Shown here: positions 37,009-46,330 of the stretch, piece by piece
Position numbering within the stretch: the first letter of the stretch is position 1
How the letters are laid out: every line of letters begins with the position of its first letter
From: Roseibium album
GTDB taxonomy: Bacteria > Pseudomonadota > Alphaproteobacteria > Rhizobiales > Stappiaceae
DNA length: 64,000 nt
Direction of reading: 5' to 3'
NCBI RefSeq assembly: GCF_001404515.1
Contig: NZ_CXWE01000004.1
Span: forward strand, 501,341 to 565,340
Notes under the pieces: model-generated
What the model was told of the DNA's origin: nothing
Databases searched by the model: none
What the model saw: only the letters and a program-made list of their open reading frames with translations
Program-made: the position numbers and the translations under genes

Positions 37009-38478
37009 TTGGCCCAATTGCCTGATTTTTTGAAAACCGAGAGTTATGTAGGTGGACAGTGGGTCAAGGCTGAATCAGGTGAACGCCTTGAAGTCAATGA
37101 CCCTGCAACCGGCGAGACATTGGCAACGGTGCCGCGGATGGGCGCGGTGGAAACAACTCATGCGATTGCCGAGGCACAAAAGGCGTTTGAAGGTTGGAGC
37201 AACAGGACGGCGGCGGACAGGGCAACTGTACTTCTTGCCTGGGCTGCTGCGATGCGATCCAATGCAGCAGCGCTTGCAAGTCTGCTGACGCTCGAACAGG
37301 GCAAGCCATTCAGTGAATCTCTGGTTGAAATCGAGTATGCGGCCAGCTTCTTTAGCTGGTTTGCCGAAGAAGGCCGCAGACTTTACGGAGATATCATCCC
37401 CCCGCACCGTGCCGACGCACGCATACTGGTCACCCGGAATGCACTCGGCGTTGTTGGTGGAATAACACCCTGGAATTTTCCATCGGCAATGGTGACGCGT
37501 AAAGCAGCACCCGCATTGGCCGCCGGCAACTGCATGGTGCTGAAACCGGCCGAAGCGACACCGCTATCGGCGCTTGCAATCGCCGCGTTGGCCGAACAGT
37601 CAGGTGTCCCTGCCGGCGTATTCAATGTTGTCACCGGTGGCCGGGAGGAAGCGCCGCATATCGGCAGGGCGTTGATCGACAGCCCGCACGTGCGCAAGAT
37701 CGGGTTCACCGGGTCGACGGCCGTCGGCAAACAGTTGATGCGCGACTGCGCAGGCGATTTGACAAAGGTGAGCCTCGAACTGGGTGGCAACGCTGCATTC
37801 ATTGTATTCGATGATGCCGATATTGATGCGGCTCTCGACGGCGCACAAATCTGCAAGTTCCGCAATTCCGGTCAGACCTGCATCGCGGCAAACCGCATCT
37901 ACGTTCAAGAAAGTATTCACGACAGATTTGTAGAGGCTCTGTGTGAAAGGGCTCAACAGATCCAGGTGGGTCATGGCCTCGAAAGAGGCGTGAGCCAGGG
38001 CCCCTTGATCGACCACCGTGGATTGGAAAAGGTGGAACGCCTGGTCGCGGATGCGACGGGCAAAGGGGCAAAAATTCGCATTGGTGGTCAGCGACATGCG
38101 GTTGGCGGAACATTTTACCAGCCGACGGTCATGACAGGCGTCACACCCGCAATGGATATCGCTCACGAAGAGGTTTTTGGTCCGGTTGCAACGATCACAA
38201 GCTTTCGCAAGGAACAGGACGCGGTCGAGATGGCGAACAACACGCCATACGGCCTGGCCGGATACTTTTACAGCCGTGATGTAGGACGAATTTTCCGCGT
38301 AGCAGATGCCCTCAAAACGGGCATTGTCGGTGTCAACACCGGGCTGATTTCCACCGAGGTGGCGCCTTTCGGCGGTGTGAAGGAAAGCGGCATCGGACGA
38401 GAAGGGTCTAAATACGGCATCGAAGACTGGACCGAGCTGAAATACATCTGCCTGGCCGGGCTGGGAGCTGCGTCATGA
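37009..38478 (+). CDS. NAD(P)-dependent aldehyde dehydrogenase, succinate-semialdehyde type
   Basis: 489 residues. The catalytic residues are Asn156 (PWNFP), Glu257 (LELGG) and Cys291 (NSGQTCIAANR), and the Rossmann GFTGSTAVGK is intact. The pattern GQTCIAANRIYVQ with length ~490 is closest to GabD-like succinate-semialdehyde dehydrogenases, but related aldehydes are possible. It starts with TTG at 37009 after AGGGAAAG. First gene of the operon 37009-44796; its stop overlaps the next start (ATGA, 38475-38478). It is divergent from AraC. Confidence 0.93.
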   Translation: MAQLPDFLKTESYVGGQWVKAESGERLEVNDPATGETLATVPRMGAVETTHAIAEAQKAFEGWSNRTAADRATVLLAWAAAMRSNAAALASLLTLEQGKPFSESLVEIEYAASFFSWFAEEGRRLYGDIIPPHRADARILVTRNALGVVGGITPWNFPSAMVTRKAAPALAAGNCMVLKPAEATPLSALAIAALAEQSGVPAGVFNVVTGGREEAPHIGRALIDSPHVRKIGFTGSTAVGKQLMRDCAGDLTKVSLELGGNAAFIVFDDADIDAALDGAQICKFRNSGQTCIAANRIYVQESIHDRFVEALCERAQQIQVGHGLERGVSQGPLIDHRGLEKVERLVADATGKGAKIRIGGQRHAVGGTFYQPTVMTGVTPAMDIAHEEVFGPVATITSFRKEQDAVEMANNTPYGLAGYFYSRDVGRIFRVADALKTGIVGVNTGLISTEVAPFGGVKESGIGREGSKYGIEDWTELKYICLAGLGAAS

Positions 38479-38792
38479 TCGTCGAAGAGCGCATCTACAC
38501 CCTGCACGTTGGAAAGGTTCCTGAATATCTGAAGCTTTACGAAGCCGAGGGTCTGGCCGTTCAGACCCGGATACTGGGAAATCTTCTTGGATACTACCAG
38601 GTCGAATTCGGCCCCCAGAACCAGATCGTGCACATGTGGTCCTATGCCGATTTTGCTGATCGTCAGACCCGTCGCAAGGAACTGGTCCGCGATCCCGAAT
38701 GGACAAGTTACGTCAAGAAAATCCGGCCGTTGGTCAGGCATCAGGAAAACAAGCTGCTGCTGCCTGCACCGTTCATGCAGACACGAGACTAG
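38475..38792 (+). CDS. NIPSNAP family protein
   Basis: 105 residues of the NIPSNAP/ferredoxin-like dimeric alpha-beta barrel family: VEERIYTLHVGKVPEYLKLYEAEG, LGYYQVEFGPQNQIVHMWSY and FADRQTRRKEL are characteristic. Such proteins are often encoded in aromatic or aldehyde catabolic operons, where they may act as small binding proteins or enzymes. The start is translationally coupled to the aldehyde dehydrogenase gene. Confidence 0.92.
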   Translation: MIVEERIYTLHVGKVPEYLKLYEAEGLAVQTRILGNLLGYYQVEFGPQNQIVHMWSYADFADRQTRRKELVRDPEWTSYVKKIRPLVRHQENKLLLPAPFMQTRD

Positions 38793-38811
38793 CGTTCGAG
38801 GGAAAGCCACG

Positions 38812-39441
38812 ATGGAATTGCACTTGTTTGAAGACAATCTCTCGAACGGTCAAACCGTTGCGTTCGGCAACACATGCTCAAGGGCGATCTATGTGACCGC
38901 CGGTGAAGTCACGGTCGAAGGCAACAGCTATGGCCTTGATGAGGGGTTCGTTGCCAGCGGGCCGGTTACACTGGTCGCGGGAACGGAAGGCGCATCGCTT
39001 TGGCGTTGGGACCTTTCCGATGCGCCACCTACCGCCCGTCCCCAGCACACGACGAAGAAACTTTCCGGCGAAGTCCCGGCGCAATTGGCAAGGGCAGGAA
39101 ATTTTCTGCGGCTTGACAGCGTAACATTTCCACCTTCGGGCACGGCGCTGCTGCACACTCATCAAGGTCCGGGTATCCGCTGTCTGCGCGAGGGAGGCAT
39201 CAGGATTGACACCGGTGGTAAGTCGACCTCCTTCGGACCTGGCGGCGCCTGGTTTGAAAGTGGCCCTCTTCCCGTATTTGCTCAGGCTGATCACGCAATC
39301 CAGAGCCGGTTCATCCGGGCGATGATTCTGCCTGACGAGTTGCGCGGAAAATCCTCCATTCACTACGAAAATGAAGAAGATCGGACAAAACCCAAGTCCC
39401 AAAGCTATCGCAATTTCGGTGAAACAGGACTGTTGCTGTGA
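38812..39441 (+). CDS. Cupin-domain protein in catabolic operon
   Basis: 209 residues. Two beta-barrel halves are suggested: the first is SRAIYVTAGEVTVEGNSYGLDEG, the second FPPSGTALLHTHQGPGIRCLREGGIRID with the His pair of cupin motif 1 (HTH). The ATG at 38812 follows GAGGGAAAG. Its stop overlaps the GTG start of the ThDP enzyme gene. It may be a small isomerase or a dioxygenase-like enzyme of the pathway; the exact role is not visible. Confidence 0.78.
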   Translation: MELHLFEDNLSNGQTVAFGNTCSRAIYVTAGEVTVEGNSYGLDEGFVASGPVTLVAGTEGASLWRWDLSDAPPTARPQHTTKKLSGEVPAQLARAGNFLRLDSVTFPPSGTALLHTHQGPGIRCLREGGIRIDTGGKSTSFGPGGAWFESGPLPVFAQADHAIQSRFIRAMILPDELRGKSSIHYENEEDRTKPKSQSYRNFGETGLLL

Positions 39442-41132
39442 ACAAGATGCTCCAGACAAGGTTGCTTACCGGAGCACAATGTCTTGTGGACTGTCTGCTT
39501 CAACAAGAAGTTGACCAGTGTTTTCTGGTTCCCGGCGAAAGCTACCTGGCCGTGCTCGATGCACTGACCGATGCCCCTCAAATCGACATCACCGTTTGCC
39601 GTCAGGAAGGCGGCGCGGCAATGATGGCCGAAGCCTTCGGGAAACTGACAGGCCGGCCCGGCATCTGCATGGTCACACGGGGACCGGGCGCAACCAACGC
39701 AAGTGCCGGGCTGCACATTGCCCGTCAGGATGCGACGCCTATGATCCTGTTGGTAGGACAAGTTGCGCGCGACATGCGCGAACGCGAAGCATTTCAGGAA
39801 ATCGACTATCGCCGGATGTTCGGCCAGGTTGCCAAATGGGTCGCGGAAGTGGACAGCCCCCACAGAATTGCCGAGATGGTGTCGCGCGCCTTTCACGTTG
39901 CCATGTCCGGACGCCCCGGACCGGTGGTTCTGGCGCTTCCCGAAGACATGTTGGTCGAGACAACGGATGTGATCCCGCCGAAATTGGCCGTTGCCCGGCC
40001 AGCCAAAGCTGCTCCGACCGATACAGACGTCCAGAACACTCTCAACGCACTGGTGACAGCCTCAAACCCGATGATCATTGTCGGAGGGGGAGCATGGTCG
40101 GAGAGCGCGCGGCAGAACCTTCAGAACTTCGCAGCCAAATGGGATGTTCCGGTTGCCGCTTCGTTTCGATGTCAGGATTTTTTCGACAATACACACTCCT
40201 GCTACGCAGGCGATGCCGGCATCGGGATCAACCCGGGTCTTGCCGCACGGATAAGCGCGGCCGACGTTCTGGTCCTGCTGGGCACTCGGTTCAGCGAGAT
40301 GGAATCCGGCGGCTACCGACTTGTCAATATTCCCAAACCTGCTCAAAAACTCATCCACGTTTACCCGGATCCGGAAGAGATCGGGCGGGTTTACGCGCCC
40401 GACATAGGCATTGCCGCACCTGCAGCAGAAACTATCGCGGTACTGAACAACCAGGCCCCTCCGGTGGAGGGATCACCTGAAAGGCGAGCCCATGTCGCAC
40501 ATTGCAATGCAGACTATCGCGCATGGTCGACGCTGCCCGTGGGTCGTGGGAAACTGGCCATGGCCGATGTCATGCGTCACCTGAAAAACGTTCTGCCGGA
40601 TGATGCCATCGTGACCAATGGTGCCGGAAACTACACCGTATGGCTGCATCGATACCTGAAGTATCGCCAATACCGAACCCAACTCGCACCGATCTCCGGG
40701 TCGATGGGATACGGACTGCCCGCCGCCGTGGCTGCTGCCAGAGCCCATCCTGGACGGCAGGTCGTGTGCTTCGCAGGTGACGGATGTTTCTTGATGCACG
40801 GACAGGAATTGGCAACCGCCGTGAAGTATCGCGCCAATCTGAAAGTGATCGTCGTCAACAATGGAATGTACGGTACGATCCGCATGCACCAGGAACGGAG
40901 CTATCCGGGCCGGGTCAGTGCGACGGATCTGGTGAACCCCGATTTTGCAATGTTGGCAAAGTCCTACGGGTGTCACGGCGAAACAGTGACGCGCACTGAA
41001 CAGTTTGCGGCAGCTTGGGAGCGTGCTTGTGACTATCCCGGGCCAAGCCTGATTGAGCTTCAGGTAGATCCTGAACTGATCACTCCGACACAAACCATCG
41101 AAGACTTGCGGCGCGCCTCGCCAGGCCAGTAA
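39438..41132 (+). CDS. Thiamine diphosphate-dependent enzyme (acetolactate synthase-like family)
   Basis: 564 residues with the three-domain layout of the ThDP decarboxylase/synthase superfamily. The activating Glu is at 57 (RQEGGAAMM). The ThDP/Mg motif is GDGCFLMHG...VIVVNNGMYG. The middle domain is PMIIVGGGAWSES. A residual FAD-type segment is not obvious, so it is more likely a 2-oxoacid decarboxylase or related lyase than a true acetolactate synthase. GTG start overlaps the cupin stop. Paired with an aldehyde dehydrogenase and an SDR, it could produce an aldehyde that the dehydrogenase oxidises (inference). Confidence 0.88.
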   Translation: MNKMLQTRLLTGAQCLVDCLLQQEVDQCFLVPGESYLAVLDALTDAPQIDITVCRQEGGAAMMAEAFGKLTGRPGICMVTRGPGATNASAGLHIARQDATPMILLVGQVARDMREREAFQEIDYRRMFGQVAKWVAEVDSPHRIAEMVSRAFHVAMSGRPGPVVLALPEDMLVETTDVIPPKLAVARPAKAAPTDTDVQNTLNALVTASNPMIIVGGGAWSESARQNLQNFAAKWDVPVAASFRCQDFFDNTHSCYAGDAGIGINPGLAARISAADVLVLLGTRFSEMESGGYRLVNIPKPAQKLIHVYPDPEEIGRVYAPDIGIAAPAAETIAVLNNQAPPVEGSPERRAHVAHCNADYRAWSTLPVGRGKLAMADVMRHLKNVLPDDAIVTNGAGNYTVWLHRYLKYRQYRTQLAPISGSMGYGLPAAVAAARAHPGRQVVCFAGDGCFLMHGQELATAVKYRANLKVIVVNNGMYGTIRMHQERSYPGRVSATDLVNPDFAMLAKSYGCHGETVTRTEQFAAAWERACDYPGPSLIELQVDPELITPTQTIEDLRRASPGQ

Positions 41133-41160
41133 ACGCCTCAAGTCTTACGGGAGAAGAGCA

Positions 41161-41913
41161 ATGGATGAAAAGAATGTTGTCATCGTGACCGGTGGAGCCA
41201 TGGGTATTGGACGCGCCATCGCCGACCGGTTTGCCAGGGATGGTTCTGCCGTCGTGATTGCCGATGTTTCGGGAGCGAGTGAAGCGGCTGCGGAAATCTC
41301 AGCAACAGGCGCAGCCGCGATAGGTGTCTTTTGTGACATATCCGATCCGGCTTCATGCAACGAGATGGTCGCTGAAGCCCTGAAAGCCTTCGGACAGATC
41401 GACACGCTGGTGAACAATGCCGGTCTCTATTCCACGCTGAAGCTTACGGAATTCACCGACATATCGCCTGAAGAATGGCAACGGGTGTTGAACGTCAATG
41501 TCATGGGTCAGGCGTTTGTTACTGCCGCGGTGTTGCCGGCGATGAAGGCACAGGGCGCTGGAGTGATTGTCAACATGTCTTCGGGCACCCCCTTCAAGGG
41601 TGTGCCCTACCTGCTGCACTACGTCGCCAGCAAAGGCGCGATCAACGCCATGACCAAGGCCTTGGCCAAGGAACTTGGTGCAGACGGTATTCGCGTCAAT
41701 GGTGTCGCTCCTGGCTTTACAATGTCCGACGGTGTCAAGGCGAACCCGGATCAGATCACAAAACTTCAGGAAATCTCGCAAAAGGCACGGGTAATTGCGC
41801 GCGACCAACTGCCTGAAGACGTCGTTGGTGCTGTGGCGTTTCTCGCTTCGCAGGACTCCGCCTTCATGACCGGCCAGACGCTGGTCGTCGATGGCGGAGC
41901 ATATTTTCACTGA
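41161..41913 (+). CDS. Short-chain dehydrogenase/reductase
   Basis: 250 residues, classical SDR. The cofactor motif TGGAMGIG is at 10-17. NNAG is present (LVNNAGLYS). The catalytic residues are Ser140/141 (NMSSGTP), Tyr154 and Lys158 (YVASK). The C-terminal block VVDGGAYFH is standard. The absence of Arg after the first beta strand suggests NAD rather than NADP use (inference). RBS GGGAGAAG precedes ATG. It precedes the TRAP genes of the same operon. Confidence 0.95.
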   Translation: MDEKNVVIVTGGAMGIGRAIADRFARDGSAVVIADVSGASEAAAEISATGAAAIGVFCDISDPASCNEMVAEALKAFGQIDTLVNNAGLYSTLKLTEFTDISPEEWQRVLNVNVMGQAFVTAAVLPAMKAQGAGVIVNMSSGTPFKGVPYLLHYVASKGAINAMTKALAKELGADGIRVNGVAPGFTMSDGVKANPDQITKLQEISQKARVIARDQLPEDVVGAVAFLASQDSAFMTGQTLVVDGGAYFH

Positions 41914-41943
41914 CAAGAACCAAACCAAAAGGGGAGAAATCAA

Positions 41944-42933
41944 ATGGACCGTCGTACCTTTCTGAAGACCACTTCACTTACAGCCGCAATGCTTGCCGCA
42001 CCGGGCATCGCCAGCGCTGCCGCGGAAAAAACACTCCGCATCGGCACGATCACGCCTGGCAGCCACTTCTGGACACAGACCATGGACCGGGTCGGGGCGT
42101 CGATGGCGGAAAAGAGCGGCGGCAAGTTCGACACTCAGGTATTCCCGTCGGGCCAGCTGGGCAACGAGGCAACCATGATCCAGCAGCTCCAGTCCGGTGG
42201 TTTGGACATGGGCTTCCTGACGGTGGCGGAGTTCTCAAACCGTCTTGATGACATGGCAGCCCTATTCACACCTTATCTGGTGCAAAATGTCAGCCAGGCG
42301 TCCAAGCTGCTGACCGGTCCCACGGCAACGGGAATGCTTGAACAGTATTCAACATTGGGCATGAAGGGTCTTGGTTTCGGACTGGGTGGCATGCGTCACC
42401 TGATATCGCGCGAGCCGGGATTGTCGTCGGCTGACCTGGCCGGACGCAAGTATCGCATCACGCCATTTGCACCGCTGCGGGACTTCTATGAGCTGATGGA
42501 TGTAGCCCCCACACCGGTGCCCCTACCCGGTCTGTTTGATGCGCTCGCAAATGGCCAGGTCGATGGCGCTGATATCGATCTGGAGTTGGCCTGGAAGCTC
42601 AAGCTTTATGACCAGGCGCCCAACCTGACGATCACAAGCCAGATGATGTTCCCGGTGGTTGCCGTGGTTTCCGGCCGGTATTGGGCTGCTCTGAGCGACG
42701 ACGAAAAGCAGATGCTGTCGCAATCTGTCTCCGAGCAGATCGATTGGCTCTTCGCCCAATATGTCGAGTTCGAGCCGAAATGGCTGAATGATCTCAAAGG
42801 TACCGGGATCAATGTTGTCGATGCAGAGCCAGGTTTCTTCGGGGACACGATTTCCGAATGGAAGAGCATCTGGGAACCAAAGGCACCGTCCATCGCAGCA
42901 TTGCAAAAGGAAGCAAAGATGCTTGCGGGTTAA
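41944..42933 (+). CDS. TRAP transporter substrate-binding protein (DctP type)
   Basis: 329 residues with a twin-arginine signal peptide (MDRRTFLKTTSLTAAMLAAPGIASAAA). The mature protein follows the DctP/TAXI fold: LRIGTITPGSHFWTQTMDRV, GQLGNEATMIQQLQSGGLDMGF and LAGRKYRITPFAPLRDFYELM, where the conserved Arg binds carboxylates. It delivers an organic acid to the DctQ-DctM permease. RBS GGGAG. It is followed by a hairpin before dctQ. Confidence 0.93.
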   Translation: MDRRTFLKTTSLTAAMLAAPGIASAAAEKTLRIGTITPGSHFWTQTMDRVGASMAEKSGGKFDTQVFPSGQLGNEATMIQQLQSGGLDMGFLTVAEFSNRLDDMAALFTPYLVQNVSQASKLLTGPTATGMLEQYSTLGMKGLGFGLGGMRHLISREPGLSSADLAGRKYRITPFAPLRDFYELMDVAPTPVPLPGLFDALANGQVDGADIDLELAWKLKLYDQAPNLTITSQMMFPVVAVVSGRYWAALSDDEKQMLSQSVSEQIDWLFAQYVEFEPKWLNDLKGTGINVVDAEPGFFGDTISEWKSIWEPKAPSIAALQKEAKMLAG

Positions 42934-42939
42934 GTCAGA

Positions 42940-42961
42940 CGCCCACGTTCAGGCGTGGGCG
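42940..42961 (+). other. Intercistronic hairpin between dctP and dctQ
   Basis: Stem CGCCCACG / CGTGGGCG with a six-base loop, directly after the dctP stop, and no U-tract. Such hairpins often stabilise the 3' end of the binding-protein mRNA or partly terminate, so that more binding protein than permease is made (known for periplasmic binding-protein operons; inference here). Confidence 0.6.
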
Positions 42962-42991
42962 GTCAACCTGGGGGCCAAAGAGGATCACGCT

Positions 42992-43543
42992 ATGAAGATG
43001 GTGCTGAAAACATCTGACTGGATCGCCGGAATCGAGGCGTTTCTATTGAAGATTCTGGTGGCGGCCGTACTGATGTTGATGATCCTGAATGTCGCCAGCC
43101 GTGCTGTGAACTGGTCACTCTACTGGGTGGATGAACTGGCCATCAACCTTATGGTTGTCTTTGCATTTGTCGGATCCAGCCTGATGTTTGCCCAAAGGCG
43201 AAACTTTTCGGTCACCCTTCTGTCGGACGCGGTTTCAGAATCTCTCCGCCGCCAGATGTCAATCGCTGTGCAGTGCGTCAACCTGGGTTTCGCGCTGTTC
43301 TTGGCCTATGCCACCTGGGTCTGGTTCGATCCCGTCACGATGGCCCGGAGTGGGTTCAACCTGCAGATATTTTTCGAGAGCACATACAACAGCGTGTATC
43401 AGGAAGTAACCAACACCATCGGCGTACGGCGCTTGTGGTTCTTTTTGGTGATGCCGCTATTTGCGTTCACACTAACGATCCATAGCACGGCTTGCCTGCT
43501 GCGAGACCTCCATGGCACCCCGGCAACGGGTACGCCGCGATGA
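42992..43543 (+). CDS. TRAP transporter small permease (DctQ)
   Basis: 183 residues, four transmembrane helices (LLKILVAAVLMLMILNVASRAV, LAINLMVVFAFVGSSLMF, ...). The family motif WVDELA lies after helix 1, and AQRRNFSV after helix 2. The start at 42992 follows AGAGGA; the open frame upstream overlaps dctP out of phase and is not coding. Its stop overlaps the dctM start by ATGA. Confidence 0.93.
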   Translation: MKMVLKTSDWIAGIEAFLLKILVAAVLMLMILNVASRAVNWSLYWVDELAINLMVVFAFVGSSLMFAQRRNFSVTLLSDAVSESLRRQMSIAVQCVNLGFALFLAYATWVWFDPVTMARSGFNLQIFFESTYNSVYQEVTNTIGVRRLWFFLVMPLFAFTLTIHSTACLLRDLHGTPATGTPR

Positions 43544-44796
43544 TTACGGCCCTGGTCTTTGTCGTGTTGCTGTTTGTCGGCGCGCCGATCGGCATCGTTC
43601 TTGCGGTCTCCGCGGCAATCTATGTGTTGGATACCGGCAACACCGCCCTGATCGGCTCCTATGCGCTTCAATTGCAATCGGGCATCGGCAAATACGGATT
43701 GTTGGCGATCCCGCTTTTCATGATGGTTGGCGAGATGATGAACGGCGGCGGCATCACGGCCAGGCTGATAGGCATGGCGCGGGCAGTCGTCGGCACGATG
43801 AAGGGCGGATTGGTCTATGTGAACATTCTTGCCAACATGATGATGGCCTCAATTCTGGGATCGGCCACGGCACAGATTTCGATCATGTCCAAAGTGATGG
43901 TTCCCGAAATGGAGCGGGCCGGATATCAAAAGACATTTGCAGTTGCCACAACGACTTCGGCCGGGCTGCTATCTCCAATCATACCTCCGTCCATGATGTT
44001 CGTGGTTTATGGTGTGCTGGCTCAGATCTCGATCGGGGACCTTTTCATCGCCGGAATTGTGCCGGGTCTGTTGATGGCCGCCGGCTTCATGATCGTGATC
44101 TTCCTGATCGGTCTGTTCAGTCCGTTTCCTGTGGCTCCACCGCTGACGCGGCAGGAACGGGTCGGGTTGCTGCGCGACGGTCTTCTGACGCTCATCATTC
44201 CTGTTTCGATCATCGGAAGCATCTTGCTCGGTATCGCCACCCCGACTGAATCGGCTGCCATAGCTGCACTCATGGCTTATCTGATCGGCAAATTCATAAC
44301 ACGCGAGCTTTCGGACCGGGATATCCCGAAAATGCTGCTGACTGCCGGTTCAAACGCAGCTCTCGTCCTGTTCATGGTTGCCACCGCAAACGTCTTCAGC
44401 TGGATATTGATTTACGGACAGATCCCTCAAAGCCTGGCGGAGTGGGTCGTAACGGTGGCCGAGCATCCGATACTGTTTCTGCTTCTGGTCAATTTGATCA
44501 TGCTGGCTGTCGGCATGATCATTGATGGCATACCGGCCCTCATCATGGTTGTGCCGATCATTCTGCCGGTTGCGACATCCGTCTATGGCATCGACCCTTA
44601 TCACCTGGGTGTTGTTCTGTGCCTGAACCTGACACTTGGACTGGTTACTCCGCCGGTTGGCGTCGCCCTCTACGTGGCTGCGACCGTGTCCGATGTGAAA
44701 GCCGGCGCGATCTTCAGATCCGCGCTGCCCTTTGTCGCGGTGGCCGGAATAGTCGTTATATTGCTTAGCGTTTTCCCTCAAATGGTGTTTCGCTGA
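43540..44796 (+). CDS. TRAP transporter large permease (DctM)
   Basis: 418 residues, about twelve hydrophobic helices. Typical DctM motifs: IPLFMMVGEMMNGGGI, LGSATAQISIMSKVMVPEM, IIPPSMMFVVYGVLAQISIGDLFIAGIVPG and GIATPTESAAIAAL. This is the sodium-driven transport subunit. The ATG at 43540 is coupled to dctQ. Last gene of the operon; no clear terminator follows in the 500-bp gap. Confidence 0.95.
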   Translation: MITALVFVVLLFVGAPIGIVLAVSAAIYVLDTGNTALIGSYALQLQSGIGKYGLLAIPLFMMVGEMMNGGGITARLIGMARAVVGTMKGGLVYVNILANMMMASILGSATAQISIMSKVMVPEMERAGYQKTFAVATTTSAGLLSPIIPPSMMFVVYGVLAQISIGDLFIAGIVPGLLMAAGFMIVIFLIGLFSPFPVAPPLTRQERVGLLRDGLLTLIIPVSIIGSILLGIATPTESAAIAALMAYLIGKFITRELSDRDIPKMLLTAGSNAALVLFMVATANVFSWILIYGQIPQSLAEWVVTVAEHPILFLLLVNLIMLAVGMIIDGIPALIMVVPIILPVATSVYGIDPYHLGVVLCLNLTLGLVTPPVGVALYVAATVSDVKAGAIFRSALPFVAVAGIVVILLSVFPQMVFR

Positions 44797-45298
44797 GAGT
44801 AGCAGGGACCGCCTTGCGACGATTGAACCGATGCATGCCAATTGCGGGATGCGATAAAATTCGCTCAATCGATTTCCGCAACACTGTGATTGAAATTCCC
44901 CTCGCCTTCATTTGATTTTGGACAAGTATCACCGAAAACACGCTGTCCCCTCTCGAAACTCTGAAGCCACAGGTGCCCTTCTTCCCTCAAAACCAATACC
45001 GGATTGACATTCGGCATTCGTCGGTTCGGCCACGAGTAGCCAACAAGTCACTTCTCGGCTGCCAGGGGCAAGGCTTGAGACGGTCTGCGTCAAACGCGAA
45101 AACAAATGCGCTCACGTAAAGTTGCATTTGACCTTGTTCGCACCCGCCATTTCCAAAACGTGAGGCGTTTGCTTGATCTCTCGGCAAAAAAGCGAAGGCA
45201 CAATCTTGCCCTTTTGGTAAAAATCACACGTTTCCCCTTCGTAATTTCAACCAGTCATGGCAAGGTGGGTGTATTTATACCAGAAGAGGTCTTTCATT
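44797..45298. other. Intergenic region after TRAP operon, no gene seen
   Basis: About 500 bp. I see no clear hairpin, RNA gene or ORF with an RBS. It probably contains the end of the TRAP operon and the promoter of the SnoaL-like gene. Confidence 0.4.
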
Positions 45299-45751
45299 AT
45301 GACAAATCTTGAAATTCTTGAAACCTGGTTTCAGCGTGTTTGGAACGAGGAAGATGAAACAGCCATCGATGAAATGTTCGTCAGGGACGGTCGGGCTGTT
45401 GGACTGGGAGCACAGACCCGCGTTGGCGGAAGCGAATTTCGCGAACATGAAATGCTGGGACCGGACGAATTCAAGGTTTTTCAAAAGGCTCTGCTCGGCC
45501 TTGTGCAGGACGTGAAAATAAGCGTCACGCACCACATGACCTCCGGTGAATGGCTTTGCGCGCTCTGCGTCTTCGAGGGAAGGTCGCGTAAAACGGGCGA
45601 ACCCATCAAGATGACCGGTACCGTTTATGGCCGTTTCTCGGACGACCAGATTATCGAAGCCTTTAACCATTTTGACTTTCTCAGCCTGTTTCAACAGCTT
45701 GGCTCACTGGACGGAGATACTTTCGATCGCTGCCTTTGCGGCAAGCAATAG
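45299..45751 (+). CDS. SnoaL-like (NTF2-fold) protein, polyketide-cyclase type
   Basis: 150 residues: MTNLEILETWFQRVWNEEDETAIDEMF at the start and GTVYGRFSDDQIIEAFNHFDFLSLFQQLG near the end are the hallmark of the SnoaL-like/ester-cyclase NTF2 fold. RBS AGAGG precedes ATG. It is 101 bp upstream of a second small NTF2-like gene. Such proteins bind or isomerise small hydrophobic substrates; the substrate is unknown. Confidence 0.85.
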   Translation: MTNLEILETWFQRVWNEEDETAIDEMFVRDGRAVGLGAQTRVGGSEFREHEMLGPDEFKVFQKALLGLVQDVKISVTHHMTSGEWLCALCVFEGRSRKTGEPIKMTGTVYGRFSDDQIIEAFNHFDFLSLFQQLGSLDGDTFDRCLCGKQ

Positions 45752-45852
45752 GGGCGTCAAATCGCCGGGCCATGAAAGGTTCAGCAATAGCTCGGCTCAA
45801 CACGTCAACGCTCTGGCTGAATTCCCATTTTCTGGATTTGGAGGGAAAACTC

Positions 45853-46245
45853 ATGACAACCGAAGAGGTCGTTCGCAAAGCCATTCAGTCTTACAAAAGC
45901 GGGGATGCAGAAACAGTTTCCTCGCTGCTTCATGATGAAATTCGTTATTGCATCCACGCCAATGCGGAAACAGGTCCCTATTGCGCCGATTGTTGTGGCA
46001 CCAATGCATTCTGGGAAACGATAGGCCGGATACAGGCTGACTGGAGCATTGATGACTATCGACTGACAGACATTATCGTTTCCGGCGAGCGCGCCGCGAC
46101 CCAGATTGGCGTCACAATCACCAGCCGGCACACAGGTGCTACGCGAGAAACCGAGTTGGCCCTGTTCTGGACGGTGAAAGACGGCTGCGTCGTGGAGCTT
46201 CACGAGTATCATGACACCGCCGCGGCGGCCCGTGCAAAAGGGTAG
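45853..46245 (+). CDS. NTF2-like (SnoaL-type) protein
   Basis: 130 residues: TEEVVRKAIQSYKSGDAETVSSLLHDEIRYCIH, WETIGRIQADWSIDDYRLTDIIVSGERAATQ and WTVKDGCVVELHEYHD follow the NTF2 fold order. It has a strong RBS (GGAGGG). It is a separate paralogue-like neighbour of 45299-45751, and an unusual CADCC motif occurs at about residue 44. Function unknown. Confidence 0.83.
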   Translation: MTTEEVVRKAIQSYKSGDAETVSSLLHDEIRYCIHANAETGPYCADCCGTNAFWETIGRIQADWSIDDYRLTDIIVSGERAATQIGVTITSRHTGATRETELALFWTVKDGCVVELHEYHDTAAAARAKG

Positions 46246-46330
46246 ATGCGCTGAGTGCCAGTTCGCAGGAATAGGCCTCGGCGACATCAGGCGCGTTTGA
46301 TTTGAACGAAATCTGGCGATCTGCCGTTCG

